Shown piece after piece: positions 9,394 through 17,701 of a stretch of DNA of 64,000 nucleotides (position 1 is the stretch's first letter; each line of letters starts with the position of its first letter). The notes under the pieces are model-generated. The model saw only the letters and a program-made list of their open reading frames with translations. It searched no databases and had not been told where the DNA came from. Source of the DNA: Dietzia natronolimnaea (GTDB lineage: Bacteria > Actinomycetota > Actinomycetes > Mycobacteriales > Mycobacteriaceae); the NCBI RefSeq assembly GCF_039525805.1, contig NZ_BAAAHZ010000013.1. One strand, written 5' to 3'. The position numbers and the translations under genes were made by a program.

Positions 9394-10593
9394 ATGTCCG
9401 CCGACTCCACCCGCACCGTCATCGTCTCCGGGGCCCGCACCCCGTTCGGCCGTCTCCAGGGCGGTCTGTCCTCCCTGTCCGCCCCCGAACTGGGCGGGAT
9501 CGCCATCCGCGGGGCTCTCGAGCGCGGCGGCGTGCCCGCCGAGGCCGTCGACCAGGTGATCATGGGTCAGGTGCTGTCCGCCGGGAACGGGCAGATGCCC
9601 GCGCGTCAGGCGTCGCTGGCCGCCGGTATCCCCCAGCGGGTGGACGCGCTGAGCATCAACAAGATGTGCCTGTCCGGCCTGACGGCCATCGCGCTGGCGG
9701 ACCAGGCGATCCGCGCCGGATACTCCGAGGTCGTCGTGGCGGGCGGCCAGGAGTCGATGTCCCAGGCGCCCCACCTGCTGCCCAAGAGCCGTGCCGGGTA
9801 CAAGTACGGCTCCATCGAGGTCCTGGACCACATGGCCTACGACGGCCTGCACGACGTGCCCACCGACCAGCCGATGGGCGCGCTCACCGAAGCGCGCAAC
9901 GCCGAGTTGGAGATCACCCGCGAGCACCAGGACGAGTTCGCGGCCGTCTCCCACCAGCGCGCCGCGGCCGCGTGGGCCGAGGGTCGGTTCGCGGACGAGG
10001 TGGTCCCCGTGACGGTGAAGGGCCGCAAGGGCGACACGGTCGTGGAGACCGACGAGGGTGTTCGCGCCGAGTCGACCGCCGAGTCGATGGGCAAGCTCAG
10101 GCCCGCGTTCGCGAAGGACGGGACCATCACCGCGGGATCCTCCTCCCAGATCTCCGACGGCGCCTCCGCCGTCATCGTCACCACCGCCGCCCGTGCGGAG
10201 GCCGAAGGGTGGCCGGTGCTGGCCGAGATCGTCGGCTACGGCACCGTCGCCGGCCCGGACTCGACCCTGCAGCACCAGCCCGCCGACGCGGTCCTCGACG
10301 CCTGTCGTCGTGCGGACGTCGAGGTCGACTCCATCGACCTGTTCGAGTTCAACGAGGCCTTCGCCTCGGTCGGTCTGCACTCGACCAAGGTCCTGGGCGT
10401 GAGCCCCGACAACGTCAACGTCAACGGTGGCGCCATCTCGATCGGGCACCCGATCGGGGTGTCGGGCAACCGCGTCGTCCTGACCCTCGCACTGGAGCTG
10501 GCCCGCCGCGGCGGTGGCCTCGGGGCGGCGGCCCTCTGCGGCGGCGGCGGCCAGGGCGACGCCCTGTTGATCCGCGTGCCCGCGACCAGCTGA
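9394..10593 (+). CDS. Acetyl-CoA C-acetyltransferase (thiolase, FadA4-like)
   Basis: 399 residues. Catalyses reversible condensation of two acetyl-CoA, or thiolysis of 3-ketoacyl-CoA. The nucleophilic cysteine is Cys92 in INKMCLSGLTAIA. The oxyanion/base motifs FNEAFAS, GGAISIGHPIGVSG (catalytic His) and the second cysteine in LCGGGGQGDALLI are all present. The start at ATG 9394 has GGAAGG seven bases upstream; an in-frame GTG at 9358 would add 12 residues. The neighbours (epimerase, thioredoxin-like) are the same as around fadA4 in mycobacteria. Confidence 0.93.
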   Translation: MSADSTRTVIVSGARTPFGRLQGGLSSLSAPELGGIAIRGALERGGVPAEAVDQVIMGQVLSAGNGQMPARQASLAAGIPQRVDALSINKMCLSGLTAIALADQAIRAGYSEVVVAGGQESMSQAPHLLPKSRAGYKYGSIEVLDHMAYDGLHDVPTDQPMGALTEARNAELEITREHQDEFAAVSHQRAAAAWAEGRFADEVVPVTVKGRKGDTVVETDEGVRAESTAESMGKLRPAFAKDGTITAGSSSQISDGASAVIVTTAARAEAEGWPVLAEIVGYGTVAGPDSTLQHQPADAVLDACRRADVEVDSIDLFEFNEAFASVGLHSTKVLGVSPDNVNVNGGAISIGHPIGVSGNRVVLTLALELARRGGGLGAAALCGGGGQGDALLIRVPATS

Positions 10594-10628
10594 CACCCGA
10601 TCGGACCGGCCGTGGCAGGATCGAAGGC

Positions 10629-11558
10629 GTGACGAGACCAGGTAACCGACCCCCGTCCGCCTCCGAGCAGAAGCTCGCGGCGTCCCTCGCCGGCGCCGTC
10701 GATCTCTCGGGGTTGAAGAAACGGGCGGAGGCGAAGCGGGACCCCGCCACCGCCGCCCGCGGAGCCGGGCCCGGCTCCGGTCCGGTGACGCTCGTCGAGG
10801 TCGACGAGGCCACGTTCGAGCAGGAGGTCCTGGTCCGCTCGACGCGGGTCCCGGTCGTCGTCGAGCTCATGTCCCGGCGGGCGCCCACGGTACTGACCAC
10901 CCTGCTCTCCTCACTGGCCGAGGAGGCGGGTGGTCAGTGGGTGCACGCGGTCGTCGACGTGGACGCCGCACCGGGGATCGCGCAGGCGTTCCAGGCACGG
11001 GCGGTCCCGACGGTCGTCGCCGTCGCGGCGGGGCGGCCGCTCGCGGACTTCGAGGGGGAACAACCCGAGGACGCCCTCCGGCAGTGGATCGCGGCCGTCC
11101 TCCAGGCCACCGAGGGCAAGCTGAGCGGGACGCCCGGGGCCGAGTCGGGCGGGGAGCCGGAGGAGGTCGCGGACACCGAGCGTGACGCGGCCGAGGACGC
11201 CCTCGCGGAGGGAGAGCTGGCCACGGCGGAGGAGCGCTTCACGGCCCTGGTGGACTCACGCCCCGGAGACCACACGCTCCTGGAGGCACTGCGGTACGTG
11301 CAGGCCGCCCGGCGTGCGGCGGAGGAGACCGACGCGGGCGAGGGCACCGTCCCCGCGGCCCTGCGGGCGGCCGACCGGGCGCTCGTCGGCGGGGAGTACG
11401 AGCCGGCGTTCGCGGTCCTCGTCGACGCCATCCGGGTGAGCGCGGGCGACGACCGGGCGACGCTGCGCGCCCGGCTGGTCGAACTCCTCGAGGCGCTCCC
11501 GACGGACGACCCGCGGGTGCTGGCCGCCCGTCGGAACCTCGCCAACGCGTTGTACTGA
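10629..11558 (+). CDS. Thioredoxin-fold tetratricopeptide protein without cysteines (CnoX/YbbN-like)
   Basis: 309 residues from GTG 10629. An N-terminal low-complexity region (1-50) precedes a thioredoxin-like domain (about 52-160) in which the redox motif WCxxC is replaced by MSRRAPTV. The cis-proline loop ARAVPTVV and following strand are kept. The C-terminal half (about 175-305) is helical with a TPR-like layout (ELATAEERFTALVDSRPGDH, YEPAFAVLVDAIRV). The whole protein contains no cysteine, so it cannot do dithiol chemistry. CnoX-type proteins act as holdase chaperones; this role is inferred from the architecture. Confidence 0.82.
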   Translation: MTRPGNRPPSASEQKLAASLAGAVDLSGLKKRAEAKRDPATAARGAGPGSGPVTLVEVDEATFEQEVLVRSTRVPVVVELMSRRAPTVLTTLLSSLAEEAGGQWVHAVVDVDAAPGIAQAFQARAVPTVVAVAAGRPLADFEGEQPEDALRQWIAAVLQATEGKLSGTPGAESGGEPEEVADTERDAAEDALAEGELATAEERFTALVDSRPGDHTLLEALRYVQAARRAAEETDAGEGTVPAALRAADRALVGGEYEPAFAVLVDAIRVSAGDDRATLRARLVELLEALPTDDPRVLAARRNLANALY

Positions 11559-11578
11559 GGCCCGGGTGCCGCCCGACG

Positions 11579-13918
11579 TCAGGGCGTGTGCCGCAGCCAC
11601 ACCGCGGCGCGGGGGCCGACGGTGATGCCCGCGGAATGGGTGCGGCCGTGGTGGTGCCGCTCCTCCGCGTGGACCCCGCCCAGGTTGCCGGTTCCCGACC
11701 CCTCGTAGGCCGTGGCGTCGGTGTTGAGGATCTCCTCCCAGTACCCGGCCTCGGGCAGACCGATCCGGTAGTCGTCCAGGGTGCGGCCCGAGAAGTTCAC
11801 CACGCAGGCGATCGTGTTGCCCGCGTAATCGGTACGCAGGAACGACAGCGCGTTGTGCTCCGAGTCGTTGGCGTCGATCCACGAGAACCCCGACGGGTCG
11901 TCGTCGAGCGTCCACAGCCCGGGGTTCTCCGCGTAGCGGGCGTTCATGTCCCGGACCGAGGCGAGGATGCCGCGGTGGTACTCGCCCTCCCAGCCCTCGA
12001 GGTTCTCCCAGGTGACGCCCTGTTCGTCGTTCCACTCGCCGACCTGACCGAACTCCATCCCCTGGAAGATGAGCTTCTTCCCGGGGTGCGCCCACATGTA
12101 GGCGTAGAGTCCGCGCAACCCGGCCGCGCGGTCCCACGAGGACCCCGGCATGCGCTGCCACATCGATCCCTTGCCGTGGACCACCTCGTCGTGGCTGAGC
12201 GGGAGGACGAACCGCTCGCTCCAGGCGTACATCAGGGAGAAGGTGACCTCGCCGTGGTGGTGTCCCCGGTAGACGGGGTCGAGCCCCACATAGCGCAGCG
12301 TGTCGTTCATCCACCCCATGTTCCACTTCATGGAGAACCCGAGACCGCCGGTGTCCGTGGGTGCGGTGACGCCGCCCCAGGAGGTCGACTCCTCGGCGAT
12401 CATGAGGAATCCGGGGTGCTCCCGGCGCACGGTGGCGTTGACCTCCTGCAGGAACGAGATGGCCTCGAGGTTCTCTCTACCGCCGTAGCGGTTGGGGGTC
12501 CACTCGCCCTCGTTCCGCGAGTAGTCCAGGTAGAGCATCGAGGCGACGGCGTCCACGCGCAGGCCGTCGACGTGGAATTCCTCCGCCCAGTACAGGGCAT
12601 TGGCCACCAGGAAGTTGCGGACCTCGTGACGACCGAAGTCGAACACGTAGGTGCCCCAGTCGGGCTGCTCACCGCGACGGGGGTCCGCGTGCTCGTACAG
12701 CGGGGTCCCGTCGAAGCGGCCGAGGGACCACTCGTCCTTGGGGAAGTGCGCGGGCACCCAGTCCACCAGCACGCCGATGCCGCGCGAGTGCAGGTGGTCG
12801 ACCACATAGCGCAGGTCGTCCGGGGTGCCGAAACGGCTGGTGGGGGCGTAGTAGGAGGACACCTGGTAGCCCCATGACCCGCCGAAGGGATGCTCGGCCA
12901 CGGGCATCAGCTCGACATGGGTGAAGCCGGTCTCGGTCACGTGGTCGGCCAGCTGGTGGGCGAACTCGCGGTAGCCGAGTCCCGGTCTCCAGGAGCCCAC
13001 GTGGACCTCGAGGACCGTCATCGGGGAGCGCGAGTGGTCGCGCGTCGCCCGGCCGGCGACCCACTCGTCGTCGTTCCACTCGTGACCGGACGTGAACACC
13101 CTGGATCCGGTGGCGGGGGGCACCTCGGTGGCCACCGCGAGCGGATCGGCGTGGTCGACGGTCCGGCCGTCGGCGCCGCGGACGCAGTACTTGTAGACGG
13201 CGTCGTCGATCACGTCAGGTACGAACAGTTCCCACACTCCCGAGCCGCCGATCGCACGCATGGGCAGGGCGATCGGGTTCCACCCGCAGAAGTCGCCCAC
13301 CACGCTGATGCCCCGGGCGTTCGGGGCCCAGACGGCGAAGGACGTCCCGGTGAGGGGCCCCCCGGGGGTGTCGTACGTGCGGACGTGCGCACCGAGGACG
13401 GTCCACAGCCGTTCGTGCCGACCCTCGTTGATCAGGTGGAGATCCATCTCACCGAGAGTGGGCAGGAAGCGGTACCCGTCGGCCACGATCCGCGTGTGCC
13501 CGTCCGGGTAGGTCACCCGGAACCGGTAGTCGGGGACGTCCCGCTCGGGCAACCCCGCCCCGAACATGCCGTCGCCGAGCGGTTCCATGGGCACCGTGCG
13601 CGTCCCGAGCACGATCTCCACCGAGGTGGCACCGGGCTGCATGGTCCGCACGACCGAACCGGACCCGGTCGGGTGGGCGCCGTAGACCGAGTGCGGGTCG
13701 CGGTGGGTGCCGGAGCGGAGCGCGTCGAGCTCCTCGCGGGGGATCCCGCCCGACGGCGCGTCGGGGGCTTCCGGCGCCGGGGACCGCCCCGCCTCGTCGC
13801 GGGCGACCTCCTCGGGCGTCCGCCAGGCCGCCCCGGGGTCGACGGGCGGTGGCACCCTGCCGGGCGCCGTGGCGGAGCTCTCGGTAGCGGGTCGGCCCTT
13901 GCCGTGGTGCTTTCCCAT
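11579..13918 (-). CDS. glgB: 1,4-alpha-glucan branching enzyme
   Basis: About 779 residues. Transfers alpha-1,4 chain segments to alpha-1,6 positions in glycogen or capsular glucan. N-terminal disordered extension (1-60), then a beta-sandwich (N1/CBM48), then a GH13 (alpha/beta)8 barrel. The nucleophile is Asp456 in DGLRVDAVASML, the acid/base Glu509 in LMIAEESTSWGG, with the third Asp in LPLSHDEVVHGKGS. ATG 13918 is favoured because GAGGG lies 8-12 bases upstream; a TTG at 13933 overlaps the glgE stop. Downstream partner of glgE, spaced by 11 bases. Confidence 0.95.
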   Translation of the reverse strand: MGKHHGKGRPATESSATAPGRVPPPVDPGAAWRTPEEVARDEAGRSPAPEAPDAPSGGIPREELDALRSGTHRDPHSVYGAHPTGSGSVVRTMQPGATSVEIVLGTRTVPMEPLGDGMFGAGLPERDVPDYRFRVTYPDGHTRIVADGYRFLPTLGEMDLHLINEGRHERLWTVLGAHVRTYDTPGGPLTGTSFAVWAPNARGISVVGDFCGWNPIALPMRAIGGSGVWELFVPDVIDDAVYKYCVRGADGRTVDHADPLAVATEVPPATGSRVFTSGHEWNDDEWVAGRATRDHSRSPMTVLEVHVGSWRPGLGYREFAHQLADHVTETGFTHVELMPVAEHPFGGSWGYQVSSYYAPTSRFGTPDDLRYVVDHLHSRGIGVLVDWVPAHFPKDEWSLGRFDGTPLYEHADPRRGEQPDWGTYVFDFGRHEVRNFLVANALYWAEEFHVDGLRVDAVASMLYLDYSRNEGEWTPNRYGGRENLEAISFLQEVNATVRREHPGFLMIAEESTSWGGVTAPTDTGGLGFSMKWNMGWMNDTLRYVGLDPVYRGHHHGEVTFSLMYAWSERFVLPLSHDEVVHGKGSMWQRMPGSSWDRAAGLRGLYAYMWAHPGKKLIFQGMEFGQVGEWNDEQGVTWENLEGWEGEYHRGILASVRDMNARYAENPGLWTLDDDPSGFSWIDANDSEHNALSFLRTDYAGNTIACVVNFSGRTLDDYRIGLPEAGYWEEILNTDATAYEGSGTGNLGGVHAEERHHHGRTHSAGITVGPRAAVWLRHTP

Positions 13919-13929
13919 GCCGTTGTCCC

Positions 13930-15948
13930 TCAATCCACGATGTGCGTGCGGTAGGTCAGTTCGACCCTACGTGCTTCGTCGCAGGGCGGGACCACGACGA
14001 TGTGTGCGACCGCCGTCCACGGCTCGAGTCGCACGTAGTTGCTCGAACCCCAGTGGAACTCGCTGCCGGAGACCTCGTCGTGGACGCTGAACCGGGCGTC
14101 GTCGTCGTACCCGAGGGCGGCCATGTCCAGCCTGAGGGTGCCCTCCTGGACGCCGTGCGAGTCGAGTGAGACCACCGTGAGGACGCAGTCGCCGGTGGTG
14201 GGGTCGAGTTTGGAGTAGGCGAGGATCTGGTCGTTGTCCACGTCGTGGAACCGCAGGGTGCGCAGCTGCTGGAGGGCGGGGTGCTCCCGGCGGATCCGGT
14301 TGAGGGTCCGGAGCCACGGCGCGAGGGACTGGCCCGCCGCCTCGGCACCGGCGAAGTCCCGGGGCCGGAGCTCGTACTTCTCCGAGTCCAGGTACTCCTC
14401 GCTGCCGTCGGTGACGGGCTGCCACTCGAACAGCTCGAAGCCCGAGTACACGCCCCACGCCGGGGACAGCGTGGCCGCGAGCGTCGACCGGATCGCGAAC
14501 ATCGCGGGGCCCCCGCGCTGCAGCGACTCGTGGAGGATGTCCGGGGTGTTGGTGAACATGTTGGGCCGGGCCTCGTCGACGTGCGCCAGCAGCTGCTCGC
14601 AGAACTCCACCAGGTCGGACTTGGTGGTCTTCCAGGTGAAGTAGGTGTACGACTGCGAGAAGCCCCGCCTGGCCAGGCCGAACATGCGGGCGGGACGGGT
14701 GAAGGCCTCGGCGAGGAACAGCACGTCCGGTTCCGTGCGCTTGACCTCGGCGATCAGGCGGCTCCAGAAGTCGGCCGGCTTGGTGTGCGGGTTGTCCACC
14801 CGGAAGATCCGGACGCCCAGGGAGGTCCACAGCCGCACCACCCGGAGCACCTCGGCGTAGATCCCCTCGGGATCGAGGTCGAAGTTGACGGGGTAGATGT
14901 CCTGGTACTTCTTGGGCGGGTTCTCGGCGTAGGCGATGTGCCCGTCGGGCAGCACCGTGAACCACTCGGGGTGCGCCTGCGCCCACGGGTGGTCCGGCGC
15001 GCACTGCAACGCCAGGTCCAGCGCTATCTCGACACCCCTCGTGGCGGCGTACTCGACCAGCTCGCGGAAATCCTCGATGGTGCCGAGCTCCGGGTGCACC
15101 GCGTCGTGGCCGCCGTCCGCGGAACCGATCGCCCAGGGCGAACCGACGTCGCCCGGGTCCGGGGTGAGCGAATTGTTGCGGCCCTTCCGGTTGACCACCC
15201 CGATCGGGTGGATGGGCGGCAGGTACACCACGTCGAAGCCCATGTCCGCGGCGTGGTCGATGTGGGTGCGCGAGGTGGCGAAGGTGCCGTGGACGGGCCG
15301 GCCCCGCTCGTCCCACCCGCCCGTGGAGCGGGGGAAGAACTCGTACCACGAGCTGAACTGGGCCTCGCGCCGGTCGACCCAGACGCGGTGGGTCTGACCG
15401 GCCGTCACCAGCTCGCGGACCGGTCCGGCGGCCATCGCGGCCGCGACCTCGTCGGACAGCGCCAGCGAGGTCCGGGTCCGGGCGTCCCCGGTGCCGCGGA
15501 GCGCGGTGGCCGCATCCGTCAGCAGCGTGGCCCGGTCGGGGTCACCCGACGCGGTCGCCTGTGCGGCGCCGGCGTCCAGGACCCGGGCGCCCACCTCGAA
15601 CTCGTTGCCCAGGACGTCGGCGCCCTGGCCCGCGTCCATCTTCTTGACGATGCCGCTGTTCCACGTGGCGAACGGATCCGACCAGGCCTCGACACGGAAC
15701 GACCACATCCCGGGGGCGTCGGTGGTGAGCAGCGCGTGGACGGTGTCCGCCTCCACCCCGGGGGACATGGTCGTCCGGGAGGAGGCCCCACCGGGACGGC
15801 GGACCACCAGGCTCGCCGACAGCGCGTCGTGGCCCTCCCGCCACACGGTCGCCGAGATCGGCACCACCTCACCCACGACCGACTTGGCGGGGAACCTCCC
15901 GCAGGAGACCAGGGGGCGGACCTCGTCGATGGCCAGACGGTCGTTCAC
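13930..15948 (-). CDS. glgE: Alpha-1,4-glucan:maltose-1-phosphate maltosyltransferase
   Basis: About 672 residues. Elongates alpha-1,4-glucan with maltose-1-phosphate; in mycobacteria this is one of the main alpha-glucan routes and is linked to trehalose turnover. GH13 subfamily 3 barrel: YPVNFDLDPEGIYAEVLRV, nucleophile Asp385 in FRVDNPHTKP and acid/base Glu414 in FLAEAFTRP. The N-terminal domain with RCxx-type DEVRPLVSCGRFPAKSVVGE is typical. GTG 15948 is preferred because the ribosome site GAGAGGAG is 6-13 bases upstream; an ATG at 15999 would add 17 residues. Forms an operon with glgB. Confidence 0.95.
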   Translation of the reverse strand: MNDRLAIDEVRPLVSCGRFPAKSVVGEVVPISATVWREGHDALSASLVVRRPGGASSRTTMSPGVEADTVHALLTTDAPGMWSFRVEAWSDPFATWNSGIVKKMDAGQGADVLGNEFEVGARVLDAGAAQATASGDPDRATLLTDAATALRGTGDARTRTSLALSDEVAAAMAAGPVRELVTAGQTHRVWVDRREAQFSSWYEFFPRSTGGWDERGRPVHGTFATSRTHIDHAADMGFDVVYLPPIHPIGVVNRKGRNNSLTPDPGDVGSPWAIGSADGGHDAVHPELGTIEDFRELVEYAATRGVEIALDLALQCAPDHPWAQAHPEWFTVLPDGHIAYAENPPKKYQDIYPVNFDLDPEGIYAEVLRVVRLWTSLGVRIFRVDNPHTKPADFWSRLIAEVKRTEPDVLFLAEAFTRPARMFGLARRGFSQSYTYFTWKTTKSDLVEFCEQLLAHVDEARPNMFTNTPDILHESLQRGGPAMFAIRSTLAATLSPAWGVYSGFELFEWQPVTDGSEEYLDSEKYELRPRDFAGAEAAGQSLAPWLRTLNRIRREHPALQQLRTLRFHDVDNDQILAYSKLDPTTGDCVLTVVSLDSHGVQEGTLRLDMAALGYDDDARFSVHDEVSGSEFHWGSSNYVRLEPWTAVAHIVVVPPCDEARRVELTYRTHIVD

Positions 15949-16101
15949 GTCGGTGCTCCTCTCGGCTGCGGGCTCCGGGGTGCGGACGCCTCTACGCACA
16001 CGACGCTATCGAAGCGGGCGTCGATCGGGGAGGGGCGTCGCGCCGGTGTTCACGCGCACGAGCCGTGTTCCTCGCCACCCGGCCACCGGATAGGGGGTTA
16101 G

Positions 16102-16944
16102 ATGGGGTCCGTGAGAACGCCTATCGAGACCGATCCCGACCTCGTCCTGGACCTGACCGACGTCTCGCTCCGGAGGGACGGGCGGACGCTGGTGGGCCCC
16201 GTCACCTGGCAGGTCGAGTTGGACGAGCGGTGGGTCGTCCTGGGCCCCAACGGTGCGGGCAAGACCTCGCTGCTCCGGATCGCCTCGGCGCTCGAGTACC
16301 CGAGCACCGGTTCGGCGGTGATCCTGGGGGAGCAACTGGGTCGCACCGAGGTCACCGAGCTCCGCAGCCGGGTGGGCCTGTCGTCCGCCGCGGTGGCCGG
16401 CCGGATCCCCGGCGACGAGGTGGTCAAGGACCTGGTGGTCTCCGCCGGGTACGCCGTGCTGGGCCGGTGGCGGGAGGCGTACGACCAGGCCGACTTCGAC
16501 CGCGCGGCGGACACGCTGGAGATGATCGGCGGAGAGCACCTGGCCGACCGGACCTGGGGGACCCTCTCGGAGGGTGAGCGCAAGCGGGTGCTGATCGCCC
16601 GCGCGATGATGACCGACCCGGAGCTGCTCCTGCTCGACGAGCCGGGGGCGGGGCTGGACCTGGGGGGCCGGGAGGATCTGGTCGCCCGTCTGGCGGACAT
16701 GGCCCTCGACCCCGACGCGCCCGCCACCGTCCTGGTGACCCACCACGTGGAGGAGATACCCCCGGGTTTCACCCACGCGATGCTCCTCGCGGAGGGAGGG
16801 GTCACGGCCACCGGCCTGATCGACGACGTGATCACCTCGGAGAACCTCAGCACCGCGTTCGCGCAGTCGATCGTCGTCGACGCGATCGACGGGCGGTTCT
16901 TCGCGCGCCGGGCGCGTCGGTCCGGCCGACACCGGCGGCCGTGA
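16102..16944 (+). CDS. ABC-type ATPase without a permease partner
   Basis: 280 residues, one ATP-binding domain: Walker A GPNGAGKTS (48-56), signature LSEGERKRVLIARAMM, Walker B LLLLDEPGAGLD, H-loop LVTHHVEEIP. No membrane protein is nearby and no substrate can be read from the sequence. The next gene begins within its stop codon (4-base overlap) and is a Nudix hydrolase. It diverges from glgE. The ATG at 16102 and a GTG at 16111 are both possible starts. It could serve a distant permease or act in a non-transport role. Confidence 0.85.
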   Translation: MGSVRTPIETDPDLVLDLTDVSLRRDGRTLVGPVTWQVELDERWVVLGPNGAGKTSLLRIASALEYPSTGSAVILGEQLGRTEVTELRSRVGLSSAAVAGRIPGDEVVKDLVVSAGYAVLGRWREAYDQADFDRAADTLEMIGGEHLADRTWGTLSEGERKRVLIARAMMTDPELLLLDEPGAGLDLGGREDLVARLADMALDPDAPATVLVTHHVEEIPPGFTHAMLLAEGGVTATGLIDDVITSENLSTAFAQSIVVDAIDGRFFARRARRSGRHRRP

Positions 16945-17690
16945 ACCGCACAGTCGACCCCGTGGCGACCCCGCCCGGGCCCGTCCCCGTCCGTGAGGCC
17001 GCCACGGTGGCGTTGGTCCGCGACGCGCGCGTCGGCGGGGGGCTCGAGGTGTTCCTCCAGCACCGCGTGGCCACCATGCAGTTCGCCGCCGGGATGTCGG
17101 TCTTCCCCGGAGGGGGCGTCGAGCCGCGGGACTACGGCGGCACCCGGCCCTGGCGGGGGCCGGATCCGCGCTGGTGGGCTGAGGCGTTCGGCATCGGGGA
17201 GGAACGCGCCGCCGCCGCGGTCCGGGGGGTGGTGCGCGAACTCTTCGAGGAGACCGGCGTGTTGCTGGCCGAGCCCGACCCCGCCGCGACCGGGCGGGCG
17301 GGCCCCGGGGATCGACCCGGTCCCCGGGAGCGTCGCGTGCTCGACGCGGGGGAGGGCGACCTGGACTCCCTGCTGGCGGCGCACCGGTTGATCCTGTCCG
17401 CGCACCTGCTGCGTCCGTGGGACCGGTGGACCACGCCGCCCGGACCCCCGCGCCGGTACGACACCCTGTTCTTCGTGGCGGCGGTGCCTCCGGGGGCCGA
17501 GCCGGACGGCGGCACGAGCGAGGCCCGCGCGGCGGGCTGGATGCGCGCCGACGACGCCGCCACCGCGGGGACCCTCGGGCGGCTGGGCATGCTCCGGCCG
17601 ACCCTCGACGTGCTCGCCGACCTCGCGGCGGCGACGGACGTCGCCGAACTCCTCGCCACCGCCCGGTCCATCGCGCCGGGCGGCAACTAG
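16941..17690 (+). CDS. Nudix hydrolase (NUDT7/NUDT19-like layout)
   Basis: 249 residues. Nudix enzymes hydrolyse nucleoside diphosphates linked to another group. The Nudix helix reads AAAAVRGVVRELFEETGVLL; the REL-EE-GV core is intact, whereas the first Glu of the consensus (8 before the Arg) is Ala. The domain opens with ATVALVRDA and has FPGGGVEPRD before the box, with a long insertion, as in the CoA or acyl-CoA pyrophosphatase type. Substrate cannot be assigned. Overlaps the ABC ATPase stop by four bases and is followed after 11 bases by a methyltransferase. Confidence 0.85.
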   Translation: MNRTVDPVATPPGPVPVREAATVALVRDARVGGGLEVFLQHRVATMQFAAGMSVFPGGGVEPRDYGGTRPWRGPDPRWWAEAFGIGEERAAAAVRGVVRELFEETGVLLAEPDPAATGRAGPGDRPGPRERRVLDAGEGDLDSLLAAHRLILSAHLLRPWDRWTTPPGPPRRYDTLFFVAAVPPGAEPDGGTSEARAAGWMRADDAATAGTLGRLGMLRPTLDVLADLAAATDVAELLATARSIAPGGN

Positions 17691-17701
17691 GTGGCGGACC
17701 G

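Noticed and set aside
9666..10628. In-frame extension upstream of the thioredoxin-like gene through the thiolase gene
   Set aside because: The extension runs inside the thiolase coding sequence and is low-complexity Arg/Gly; the domain begins after GTG 10629.
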